Positions 53,706-62,171 of a DNA stretch of 64,000 bases are shown one piece after another. The DNA comes from an uncultured Thomasclavelia sp. (GTDB taxonomy: Bacteria > Bacillota_I > Bacilli_A > Erysipelotrichales > Coprobacillaceae): contig NZ_CALUXO010000085.1 in assembly GCF_944324745.1 (NCBI RefSeq), positions 16,190-80,189 on the forward strand, given 5' to 3'. Each line of letters begins with the position of its first letter. Position 1 is the stretch's first letter. The translations under genes and the position numbers were made by a program. The notes below the pieces were generated by a model. It was not told where the DNA came from. It saw only the letters and a program-made list of their open reading frames with translations, and made no database searches.

Positions 53706-54086
53706 ATGAAGATGAAACAATATCGAGTATATAGACTAAATTCCAATATTAAAGAACTTTGGCAACAATATCCAGAAATTAAAGCTAAAATAACTAAACT
53801 AGAACCGAAAAATAGTTTTTTTGATCGACAGATGGAATGTTTCTTTCAAACAAACGAAGGAATCAGTGATTATATTGAAGATAAATTAAAAAAACGCTCA
53901 GACTATTCTCGTGATAAAAATAGACATTATTTACATAATCAGTTAACTAACGAAAATTTAGTTTGTATTGTTGATGATTATTACATAACTATAAAAGCTA
54001 ATAAAAAAGAAAATATTTTTTTAGAAATATTATTTAATATTGATAATAGTCTAGAAAAGACATATGTATGCGAAGTGTCTAATTGA
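53706..54086 (+). CDS. sirA: SirA-like sporulation inhibitor of replication
   Basis: The product is about 126 aa (starts at 53706 or 53712). It sits between tkt and yneF, exactly where B. subtilis has yneE/sirA. The pattern is similar: a short YRVYRL beta start, helices, then CIVDDYYITIKANKKENIFL near the end, recalling the GMIEIVASGDYEAETIFFEV region of SirA. SirA binds DnaA domain I to stop replication at sporulation. Identity is low, so this is position plus pattern. A TATAAT at 53690-53695 implies a very short 5' leader. Confidence 0.6.
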   Translation: MKMKQYRVYRLNSNIKELWQQYPEIKAKITKLEPKNSFFDRQMECFFQTNEGISDYIEDKLKKRSDYSRDKNRHYLHNQLTNENLVCIVDDYYITIKANKKENIFLEILFNIDNSLEKTYVCEVSN

Positions 54087-54175
54087 TAAGCTTAACGTTT
54101 TTTGTGATATTCTATACCATTAATTTAAAAGTTATGTTATAATGGTAAAGCAATCTAAAATTTGGAGGTACAAAA

Positions 54176-54376
54176 ATGTTAAGCGCCATTATTGGAGTAA
54201 TTATCGGTGCCATCGCAGGATTCTTTGGTGCACGTTATATGTTTAAAAAACAATTACAGAAAAATCCGCCTATCAATGAAAAAATGATTCGGGCGATGTA
54301 TATGGAAATGGGTCGTAAACCAAGTGAAGCACAAATTAAAAGAATCATGAATTCGGTTATGGCACAATATAAATAA
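54176..54376 (+). CDS. yneF: YneF family small membrane protein
   Basis: This is a 66-aa protein. One N-terminal TM (IIGVIIGAIAGFFGARYMF) is followed by the signature NPPINEKMIRAMYMEMGRKP and SEAQIKRIMNSV. UPF0154; function unknown. GGAGG RBS. Confidence 0.95.
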   Translation: MLSAIIGVIIGAIAGFFGARYMFKKQLQKNPPINEKMIRAMYMEMGRKPSEAQIKRIMNSVMAQYK

Positions 54377-54398
54377 GGGCACGTCCCTTATTTTTTAT
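54372..54398 (+). terminator. Terminator of yneF
   Basis: AATAAGGG (54372-54379) and CCCTTATT (54385-54392) followed by T-run. Confidence 0.85.
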
Positions 54399-54406
54399 TT
54401 ATAATA

Positions 54407-54430
54407 AAAATATCTGATAACAGATATTTT
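54407..54430 (-). terminator. Terminator-like hairpin of plsY
   Basis: AAAATATCTG and CAGATATTTT around a 4-nt loop, past the plsY stop on the minus strand. Confidence 0.65.
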
Positions 54431-54446
54431 AACTATATTTATAAAA

Positions 54447-55055
54447 TTACATCCAAGTAATTTTAGATTCCGTTCCTTCTTTTACACGTTTTAGATTTGC
54501 CCGATGACGGTAAATTAAAAGTAAGATCACTGCCGCAACACATATTTTTCCAATTAATGAAATGTCCATAAATGGTGTTGCCAGTAAGACCGAACCAGAA
54601 GCAATTACTGAAGATAAAGAAACATATTTAGATATTTTTAATACGATAAAAAATACTACTAAAGCTAAAACTGCTCCTAATGGATTAATGGTAAAGAAAA
54701 AACCAATAGCGGTAGAAACAGCCTTACCACCTTTAAAATTAGCAAAGATTGGATAACAATGTCCAATAACACAGGCTAAAGCACAAACATAATGAAGATC
54801 ACTATTTAAATTAAAAATATGACAAAGATAATTAGTCAATAGACTAACAAGCAATGCTTTAGATGCATCAAGCAAGATTACGGCAACTCCAGCTTTTTTT
54901 CCTAAAACACGACCTGTATTGGTTCCTCCTAAATTTCCCGAACCATAATTACGAACATCAGTTTTATAGAAAACTTTACCAATGACTAATGCAAATGGTA
55001 TTGATCCATACAAATAGCCACAAGCTATTAAAATTATCGGAATTATTACATCCAT
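54447..55055 (-). CDS. plsY: Glycerol-3-phosphate acyltransferase PlsY
   Basis: This is a 202-aa membrane enzyme that transfers acyl from acyl-phosphate to glycerol-3-phosphate. The start is the ATG at 55055 (MDVIIPIILIACGYLYGSIPF), near GGGGTGA. The three active-site motifs are YGSIPFALVIGK, GSGNLGGTNTGRVLGKK and GHCYPIFANFKGGKAVSTA. Divergent from parE, as in many Bacillota. Confidence 0.95.
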   Translation of the reverse strand: MDVIIPIILIACGYLYGSIPFALVIGKVFYKTDVRNYGSGNLGGTNTGRVLGKKAGVAVILLDASKALLVSLLTNYLCHIFNLNSDLHYVCALACVIGHCYPIFANFKGGKAVSTAIGFFFTINPLGAVLALVVFFIVLKISKYVSLSSVIASGSVLLATPFMDISLIGKICVAAVILLLIYRHRANLKRVKEGTESKITWM

Positions 55056-55107
55056 TAAAATCACCCCAAAGGTATTATATATTATCAGGATAAAATTGCA
55101 ATAATCT

Positions 55108-55136
55108 TTGAAAAAAAGCTCAAAGTTAGTTATAAT
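55108..55136 (+). promoter_or_regulatory. parE promoter
   Basis: TTGAAA (55108-55113), 17 nt, TATAAT (55131-55136). It implies a 5' leader of about 120 nt before parE. Confidence 0.65.
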
Positions 55137-55210
55137 AGTACAAGTGTCACTTACAAACTTATCATAACTTTATTTAATAAAGAGTAAATAAATTGTTTTA
55201 AAATTTCTAA

Positions 55211-55250
55211 GAAAGGAGAGGCTACTCAATAAAATGTATATTTGAGTAGC
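55211..55250 (+). promoter_or_regulatory. Displaced SD plus hairpin in the parE leader
   Basis: GAAAGGAGAG (55211-55220) is followed by a 9-bp hairpin, GCTACTCAA (55221-55229) with TTGAGTAGC (55242-55250), and a further 14 nt to the ATG. A three-codon ATG-TAT-ATT-TGA frame lies at 55234. No SD lies closer to the parE start. Confidence 0.65.
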
Positions 55251-55264
55251 TGTTGATTGAATAA

Positions 55265-57190
55265 ATGCCAAGTAATAAATATGATGAATCTAATATTCAA
55301 ATATTAGAAGGTTTAGAAGCTGTTCGTAAAAGACCTGGGATGTATATTGGCTCTACTGATAGTCGTGGGTTACATCATTTAGTTTGGGAAATTGTTGATA
55401 ATTCAATTGACGAAGCATTATCTGGCTTTGGAGATCATATTGAAGTTACTATCTGTAAAGATAACAGCATTAAAGTTGTTGACCATGGAAGAGGAATGCC
55501 AACTGGAATGCATGCATCAGGACGTCCGACAACCGAGGTCATCTTAACGGTTCTTCATGCTGGTGGTAAGTTCAATGAAGATGGTGGTTATAAAACTTCT
55601 GGTGGTTTACATGGAGTTGGGGCATCTGTCGTTAATGCTTTATCAAAATGGTTAGAAGTAACTATTCATCGTGATGGCAAAATCTGGTTTCAGCGCTTTG
55701 AAAATGGTGGTAGTAGGATTGGAAAATTAAAAGTTATTGGTAAAACTAATCAAACAGGAACGACCATTCAATTTTCACCTGATCCAGATATTTTTTCAAC
55801 AACGGAATTTAATTATTCAACAATTAATGAACGATTGATGGAAAGTGCTTTTTTATTAAAAGGAATTAAAATTGATTTAGTTGATGAAAGAACTGACAAA
55901 CATGATACTTTTCAATATGATAATGGTCTAACGGCTTTTGTTGAATATTTAAATTATGAAAAAGAAACGATAAATGAAATTATTAATATTGAAGGAATTA
56001 ATAATGAAATAGAAGTAGATGTAGCAATGCAATTTACTACTGGATATCAGGAAAACACACTATCTTTTGTTAATCTAGTTAGAACTAGTGATGGTGGTAG
56101 CCATGAAACAGGTTTTAAAACTGCCCTTACACGTACTTTTAATGAATATGCCCGTAAATATGGATTATTGAAAGAAAAGGATAAAAATCTTGAAGGTAAC
56201 GATGTTCGCGAAGGTTTATCAGCCATTTTATCAATTAAAGTGCCAGAACATTTTCTGCAATTTGAAGGACAGACGAAATCTAAATTAGGTACTCCCGAAG
56301 CTAGAAATGTTGTTGATGCTGTTGTTTATGAAAAACTAACATATTATCTAGAAGAAAATAAAGAAACAGCCGATAATCTAGTTAAAAAGATGATTAAGGC
56401 TTCTCAGGTTCGTGAAGCAGCTCGAAAAGCTCGTGAGGCCGCCAGAAAAGGTAAGGGAACGCGACAAGAAAAAATTCTTAGTGGTAAATTAGCACCCGCT
56501 CAATCAAAAGATCGTTCAATAAAAGAATTATACTTAGTCGAAGGTGATTCAGCAGGCGGAAGTGCTAAACAAGGCCGTGATCGTAAATATCAAGCGATAT
56601 TACCGCTTCGAGGAAAGGTTGTGAATACTGAAAAAGCATCGATGGCCGATATCTTAAAAAATGAAGAAATTGCCACGATCATTAATACTATTGGTGCTGG
56701 AGTTGGTCCGGATTTCAATGAAAAAGATAGTAACTATAATAAAGTAATTATAATGACCGATGCCGATACTGATGGAGCTCATATTCAGATTTTGCTGCTG
56801 ACATTTTTCTATCGCTATATGCGTGATTTGATTACAGCAGGAAAAGTTTATATTGCTTTGCCACCGCTATATAAAGTGTCTAAAAAGACCGGTAAAAAAG
56901 AAGAGGTTATTTATGCCTGGGAAGACGATGAATTGGAAGCCGCTAAGAAGAAAATTGGTCGTGGCTATACCGTTCAACGTTATAAAGGTTTAGGGGAAAT
57001 GAATGCTGCTCAATTATGGGAGACCACAATGAATCCTAAAACTCGAACTTTGATTCAAGTTTCGATTGATGATGCTGCAATTGTTGAAAGACGAGTTTCA
57101 GTTTTAATGGGCGATAAAGTAGAACCTAGACGAGAATGGATCGAACAAAATGTCCAATTTACGTTAGAAGATAATTATACTATTGACTAA
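55265..57190 (+). CDS. parE: DNA topoisomerase IV subunit B
   Basis: This is a 641-aa GHKL ATPase subunit. RPGMYIGSTDSRGLHHLVWE, DNSIDEALSG and GLHGVGASVVNALS bind ATP, and QFEGQTKSKLG is the QTK loop. TOPRIM has YLVEGDSAGGSAKQGRDRK, PLRGKVVNTEKA and MTDADTDGAHIQILLL. The pairing with parC and the STDSRGLHHL form favour ParE over GyrB. parC starts 13 nt after. Confidence 0.93.
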   Translation: MPSNKYDESNIQILEGLEAVRKRPGMYIGSTDSRGLHHLVWEIVDNSIDEALSGFGDHIEVTICKDNSIKVVDHGRGMPTGMHASGRPTTEVILTVLHAGGKFNEDGGYKTSGGLHGVGASVVNALSKWLEVTIHRDGKIWFQRFENGGSRIGKLKVIGKTNQTGTTIQFSPDPDIFSTTEFNYSTINERLMESAFLLKGIKIDLVDERTDKHDTFQYDNGLTAFVEYLNYEKETINEIINIEGINNEIEVDVAMQFTTGYQENTLSFVNLVRTSDGGSHETGFKTALTRTFNEYARKYGLLKEKDKNLEGNDVREGLSAILSIKVPEHFLQFEGQTKSKLGTPEARNVVDAVVYEKLTYYLEENKETADNLVKKMIKASQVREAARKAREAARKGKGTRQEKILSGKLAPAQSKDRSIKELYLVEGDSAGGSAKQGRDRKYQAILPLRGKVVNTEKASMADILKNEEIATIINTIGAGVGPDFNEKDSNYNKVIIMTDADTDGAHIQILLLTFFYRYMRDLITAGKVYIALPPLYKVSKKTGKKEEVIYAWEDDELEAAKKKIGRGYTVQRYKGLGEMNAAQLWETTMNPKTRTLIQVSIDDAAIVERRVSVLMGDKVEPRREWIEQNVQFTLEDNYTID

Positions 57191-57203
57191 GGAGAGATAG
57201 ATA

Positions 57204-59822
57204 GTGGATAAAAAAATTGTAATGTCATTAGAAACCATCATGGGAGATCGATTCGGAAAATATTCTAAATATATTATTCAAGACCGGGCTTTACCTGATG
57301 TTCGCGATGGTTTAAAACCAGTCCAACGTCGGATTTTATATTCGATGTATAAAGAAGGAAATTTACATTCCAAACCATATCGAAAATCAGCTAAAACCGT
57401 CGGAAATGTCATTGGTAATTATCATCCTCATGGAGATACTTCAGTTTATGAAGCGATGGTTCGTTTATCACAAGAATGGAAGATGCGAGCCCCTTTAGTT
57501 GATATGCAAGGTAATAATGGCTCTATCGACAACGATCCTGCTGCAGCTATGCGTTATACCGAAGCAAGATTAGCGCCAATCGCTGAAGAATTACTATTGG
57601 ACTTAGATAAAGATACAGTTTTAATGTCATTAAACTTTGATGACACTGAATATGAGCCGACAGTACTTCCAGCGGCTTATCCCAATTTATTAGTTAATGG
57701 TGCTACTGGAATTTCAGCTGGATATGCCACTGAAATTCCTCCTCATAACTTAGAAGAAGTTATTAATGCCACAATTTATCGATTAAAACATCCTAAATGT
57801 TCCTTAGAAAAAATTATGGAATATGTTAAAGGACCAGATTTTCCTACTGGAGCTATTGCTGAAGGAAAACAGGGAATCATCAATGCTTTTAAAACAGGAC
57901 GTGGTAAAGTAATTGTTCGTAGTAAAACTGAAATCGTAGAAGAAAAAAATATAAATAAAATTATCGTAACAGAAATTCCTTATGAGGTTAATAAAGCCGA
58001 GCTGGTTCGTAAAATTGATGAAATACGTTTTAATCGACATGTTGACGGTATAGTTGAAGTTCGCGATGAATCAGATCGTAGTGGTTTAAGAATTGCTATC
58101 GATCTAAAAAAAGATATTTCGGTTACTAATACTTTAAATTATTTATTTAAAAATACTGATTTGCAAAAAAATTATAACTATAACATGGTAGCAATTAAAG
58201 ATAAGCGACCTGTTTTAATGGGTATCATCGATATATTAGATGGTTATATTGCTCATCAAATTGATGTAGTTACTCGCAGCAGTCAATATGATTTAAATAA
58301 GGCTAAAAATCGTAAGCATATTGTTGAAGGTTTGATCAAAGCTATTTCTATTTTGGATGAAGTCGTTTCTACGATCAGAGCTTCTAAAGATAAAGCAGAT
58401 GCCAAGAAAAATTTAATGGATAAATACGATTTTACCGAAAAACAGGCAGAAGCTATTGTTATGTTACAATTATATCGTTTGACAAATACCGATATTGTAA
58501 CGTTAGAAAACGAAAACAATGAACTTGATCAACAGATTAGTAGATTAAATGATATTTTAGCTAATCCTGAATTATTAAATAAAGTAATTATTGAACGCTT
58601 AAATCAAATCAAGAAAAAATACCCGATGCCGAGACTTACTCAGGTTCGCGATGAAATCCAAGAAATAAAAATTGATGAACAAAAAATGATTTTATCTGAA
58701 GATACTAATGTATCAATTACCCGTGATGGTTATATTAAACGAATTAGTACTCGTTCTTTAAAAGCCAGTGAAGGTATCCCAATTGGTAAAAAAGATAATG
58801 ATCATTTAGTAGCTTTATTTCAGGCCAATACATTAGATCATATATTATTGTTCACTGATGCCGGTAATTATTTGTTTGTACCAGTTTATAAAATAGATGA
58901 ATTTAAATGGAAAGATGCCGGTAAACATCTAAGTTATTTAATTAAATTAAATTCAAGTGAAAAAATAATCGGTGCCATTTTAGTAAAAGATTTTAACTTA
59001 CCATTATATGTTTTAATTGCAACTAAAAATGGACAAATTAAACGAACTCAGTTATCTGATTTTAAAGTCACTCGATACTCTAAACCGATTAAGTGTATGG
59101 CATTAAAGAATAATGATCAAGTTATTGGCGTAAAATTGACTGATAATAATCAGGGGATTATTCTTACAACTAAAGCTGGATATGGGGTTTTATATTCAGA
59201 ACAGGAAGTTTCTATTTTAGGAATAAAAGCCGGGGGTGTTAAAGCCTGCAATCTAAAAAATGATCAATTAGTTAGTCTGGATATCTTTGATCCACTTAAA
59301 AATCATTCATTGATGCTTGTAAGTGAAGATGGTGGGATTAAACGAATTAGGATTAGTGATATCACACCGTCAAGTCGCCAGAAAAAAGGGGTAATTTTAT
59401 ATAAAAATCCTAAATCTAAAGTTATCTATGTTAAAGCTGGAGCTGTTGTTGATAACAATCAAGAATTAACAGTTACTTTAAATGATCAAACCAGCTATAC
59501 GTATTTACCAACTGATTTTAATTATGCTAATTTGATTCAAAAGCCAACAGTAAAACACAAACTGACAAATATCCAATTAATTGAAGATGTTTATGTTGCT
59601 CGGGCTATTAGCACTGATGATTTTTCTAATGGGCCTCAAAAGCAAGAAGATACTAGTGCTATTTTTAAAGAACCAAAACAACATACTTTATTAGATGATA
59701 TAGAAACAACATCTTCTAACCAAAAGACATCTAAGTCAAAAAAGACGATGACAAAAAAAGATGATAAAGTAAAATATGAAAAAATCAGTCTGGCCGATAT
59801 TTTAAATGAAGATGAGTTTTAA
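57204..59822 (+). CDS. parC: DNA topoisomerase IV subunit A
   Basis: This is an 872-aa protein with a GTG start and AAGGAG. The winged-helix core has the catalytic Tyr118 in AAMRYTEARL and the quinolone-determining segment HPHGDTSVYEAM with Thr79 and Glu83. A C-terminal beta-pinwheel follows (repeats such as DGYIKRISTRSLKASEG, KNGQIKRTQLSDF, DGGIKRIRISDI). A low-complexity Lys/Thr tail ends in ISLADILNEDEF, making it somewhat longer than usual ParC. Confidence 0.93.
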   Translation: MDKKIVMSLETIMGDRFGKYSKYIIQDRALPDVRDGLKPVQRRILYSMYKEGNLHSKPYRKSAKTVGNVIGNYHPHGDTSVYEAMVRLSQEWKMRAPLVDMQGNNGSIDNDPAAAMRYTEARLAPIAEELLLDLDKDTVLMSLNFDDTEYEPTVLPAAYPNLLVNGATGISAGYATEIPPHNLEEVINATIYRLKHPKCSLEKIMEYVKGPDFPTGAIAEGKQGIINAFKTGRGKVIVRSKTEIVEEKNINKIIVTEIPYEVNKAELVRKIDEIRFNRHVDGIVEVRDESDRSGLRIAIDLKKDISVTNTLNYLFKNTDLQKNYNYNMVAIKDKRPVLMGIIDILDGYIAHQIDVVTRSSQYDLNKAKNRKHIVEGLIKAISILDEVVSTIRASKDKADAKKNLMDKYDFTEKQAEAIVMLQLYRLTNTDIVTLENENNELDQQISRLNDILANPELLNKVIIERLNQIKKKYPMPRLTQVRDEIQEIKIDEQKMILSEDTNVSITRDGYIKRISTRSLKASEGIPIGKKDNDHLVALFQANTLDHILLFTDAGNYLFVPVYKIDEFKWKDAGKHLSYLIKLNSSEKIIGAILVKDFNLPLYVLIATKNGQIKRTQLSDFKVTRYSKPIKCMALKNNDQVIGVKLTDNNQGIILTTKAGYGVLYSEQEVSILGIKAGGVKACNLKNDQLVSLDIFDPLKNHSLMLVSEDGGIKRIRISDITPSSRQKKGVILYKNPKSKVIYVKAGAVVDNNQELTVTLNDQTSYTYLPTDFNYANLIQKPTVKHKLTNIQLIEDVYVARAISTDDFSNGPQKQEDTSAIFKEPKQHTLLDDIETTSSNQKTSKSKKTMTKKDDKVKYEKISLADILNEDEF

Positions 59823-59849
59823 AGATGATTATTTAACTAGCTAAGATAA

Positions 59850-59925
59850 AAATGTGCGTTATTTGATAGAATTTTAAATAGTTACCAATCCTGATAACTA
59901 GCTCGAAATATCAATTCGCACATTT
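59850..59925. terminator. Compound hairpin between convergent parC and sigK
   Basis: Three nested pairs: AAATGTGCG/CGCACATTT (outer), TTGATA/TATCAA, and TAGTTA/TAACTA (inner). They are separated by internal loops over 76 nt. The outer stem is followed by TATTATTTT. Longer and more interrupted than other terminators here. Confidence 0.6.
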
Positions 59926-59931
59926 ATTATT

Positions 59932-60627
59932 TTAACTACGTTCTTTCATATATTCACGTAACAGTTTAATTAAAGCCCGTTTTTCCAATCGGGAAACATA
60001 TGAACGAGAAATATTTAATTTTTTTGCAATTTCTTTTTGAGTGTATTTTTTAGTATTGTTTAAACCATAGCGCATAATTAGCGTATCTTTTTCACGATCA
60101 TCTAAAATATTAAAATATTTAGTAATTTTTTCAATTGTATCATTACGATTAATAATATCGATAAAATCTTCTTGTTGGGCCGGAATAATATCGCCTAAAA
60201 CAATTTCGCTGCCATCTTTATCGATTCCAATAGCTTCATTTAATGAAACATCAAGACTAGTTTTTTTATTAGTTCTTAAATGCATTAAAATTTCATTTTC
60301 AATACATCTTGAAGCATAGGTAGCTAAGCGGGTTTGATGATTATTAGAATAACTATCAACTGCTTTGATTAGACCAATGGTACCAATAGAAATCAAATCT
60401 TCCTGAAGATCTTTATTATTTTCATATTTTTTGGCTATATGCGCAACTAATCTCAAATTACGTTCAATCAAAATATTACGGGCCTTTTGATCACCGGCAA
60501 AAAATTGTTTTAAATATTTTTCTTCTTCTTTAGCTGATAAAGGTAATTCAAAAGATTTTGCTTTGATATATGATACAAAAAATCCATTTGTCAACAATGA
60601 TAATAATGTTGCAAACATTAACTTCAC
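59932..60627 (-). CDS. sigK: Pro-sigma-K, late mother-cell sporulation sigma factor
   Basis: This is a 231-aa sigma-70 protein. A hydrophobic pro-sequence of about 20 residues (FATLLSLLTNGFFVSYIKAK) precedes ELPLSAKEEEKYL. Region 2 has ARNILIERNLRLVAHIAKKY, DLISIGTIGLIKAVDSY and LATYASRCIENEILMHLR; region 4 has KYTQKEIAKKLNISRSYVSRLEKRAL (in pattern). Processing and SpoIVFB-type control are implied by the pro-part. The coding frame is uninterrupted, without a skin element. A CGTAAAAT box upstream is a weak sigma-E candidate. Confidence 0.92.
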   Translation of the reverse strand: MKLMFATLLSLLTNGFFVSYIKAKSFELPLSAKEEEKYLKQFFAGDQKARNILIERNLRLVAHIAKKYENNKDLQEDLISIGTIGLIKAVDSYSNNHQTRLATYASRCIENEILMHLRTNKKTSLDVSLNEAIGIDKDGSEIVLGDIIPAQQEDFIDIINRNDTIEKITKYFNILDDREKDTLIMRYGLNNTKKYTQKEIAKKLNISRSYVSRLEKRALIKLLREYMKERS

Positions 60628-60772
60628 CTCGATATATTTTACGGTCGATTAATTTAATTTATGACATAAATAGACACATTAATCGCTGATTTAAATGATA
60701 TTTTTAATCGATATACTTTAAAATCATCTTAAAATAATGTACAATGGTTGTGATTTTTGAAAAGGAGAGATT

Positions 60773-61867
60773 ATGACAAAAGAAATTAGATGTTTTGGCT
60801 GTGGTGCGATCATTCAAAGTGATGATGAAAAGAAAATTGGTTTCGTACCAAAAAATGCATTAAATAAAGATCATGTACTTTGTAAACGTTGTTTTCGTTT
60901 ACAACATTATCATGAATTACAAAAAACTAGTTTAACCAATGACGATTTTTTAAGAATTTTAAATCAAATTGGCAGCCATGATTGTTTAGTAGTATATTTG
61001 GTTGATTTATTTGATTATAATGGAAGTATTATCAAAGGATTAACTAGACATTTAAATGGTAATGATATTCTGGTTGTTGGAAATAAACGTGATATTTTAC
61101 CTAAATCAGTTAAAGATATTAAAATTGAACATTGGTTACGACGTCAATTAAAAGAATCAGGAATTAAACCAGTTGATGTGATACTTTCAAGTGCCCTTAA
61201 AAATTATAATCTTGATTTATTATTTGAAAAGATTGATTATTATCGTAAAAATCGTGATGTTTATCTTGTTGGGGTTACAAATGTTGGTAAATCATCATTG
61301 ATCAATGCTTTATTAAAACATTATAGCAATATTAATAATCTGATTACTACTAGTGAATTTCCTGGTACGACATTGGATCTAATTGAAATTCCACTAGATG
61401 AACATAGTAATTTATATGATTCACCAGGAATAGTTAATGCTGATCAAATTTTGCATCAAGTCGATGAAAAAGATTTGAAATATATAATTCCTAAAAGTGA
61501 ATTACGTCCGATAAATTTTCAGTTAAATGACCAGCAAACACTATATTTTGGTGGTTTAGCTAGAATGGATTATCAAAAGGGTAATAAAACTTCGTTCACT
61601 TGTTTCTTTCCAAAAACGTTAAAAATAAGTAGAACTAAGTTAATTAACGGTGATGGTCTGTATAATCGTCATTTAACTTTAGAACCAGTGATTAAATCAA
61701 TTGAAAAAATCCAAGATATGAATACGTATACTTTCAAACTGCCAAATTATAAAGTAGATATTGTTATATCGGGATTAGGTTTTATTAGCATAAAACAGCC
61801 TAATGCTAATATAAAAATTTATGCGCCTAAAGGAGTAGGGGTATTTATTCGAGAAGCACTAATATAG
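60773..61867 (+). CDS. yqeH: Circularly permuted ribosome-biogenesis GTPase YqeH
   Basis: This is a 364-aa protein needed for 30S assembly. A treble-clef zinc finger CFGCGAIIQ and CKRCFRLQHYHE (residues 7-45) is followed by permuted G motifs: G4 NKRD, G5 SSA, G1 GVTNVGKSSLIN (about 163-174), G3 DSPG. A C-terminal domain follows. The RBS is AAGGAGAG with normal spacing. It leads the yqeH-yqeM operon; aroE is absent. Confidence 0.95.
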   Translation: MTKEIRCFGCGAIIQSDDEKKIGFVPKNALNKDHVLCKRCFRLQHYHELQKTSLTNDDFLRILNQIGSHDCLVVYLVDLFDYNGSIIKGLTRHLNGNDILVVGNKRDILPKSVKDIKIEHWLRRQLKESGIKPVDVILSSALKNYNLDLLFEKIDYYRKNRDVYLVGVTNVGKSSLINALLKHYSNINNLITTSEFPGTTLDLIEIPLDEHSNLYDSPGIVNADQILHQVDEKDLKYIIPKSELRPINFQLNDQQTLYFGGLARMDYQKGNKTSFTCFFPKTLKISRTKLINGDGLYNRHLTLEPVIKSIEKIQDMNTYTFKLPNYKVDIVISGLGFISIKQPNANIKIYAPKGVGVFIREALI

Positions 61868-61880
61868 AAAGGATAATGAT

Positions 61881-62171
61881 ATGTTAACAGGAAAACAAAA
61901 AAGGTATTTAAGAGGAATTGGACATAATTTAAATGCAATCTTCCAAATTGGTAAAGAAGGGGTTCATCAAAGTCAAATTGACGGTATTGAAGACGCCTTA
62001 AATGCCCATGAATTAATTAAAATTAAGATCTTAGAATCTTGTCTTCAGTCTAAAAATGAGATTGCGATTGAATTAAGCATGAGAACTCACGCAGATGTAG
62101 TACAAATTTTAGGACGAACTATTTTATTATATCGTCCCAGCGAAAAACAAATTTATTCTTTGCCAAAATGA
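61881..62171 (+). CDS. yqeI: CRM-domain RNA-binding protein YhbY/YqeI
   Basis: This is a 96-aa YhbY-like protein. LTGKQKRYLRGIGHNLNAIF, QIGKEGVHQSQIDGIEDAL and ELIKIKIL include the GxxG-type RNA loop. It binds pre-50S rRNA. Its last codons overlap the nadD start by 4 nt. Confidence 0.94.
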   Translation: MLTGKQKRYLRGIGHNLNAIFQIGKEGVHQSQIDGIEDALNAHELIKIKILESCLQSKNEIAIELSMRTHADVVQILGRTILLYRPSEKQIYSLPK

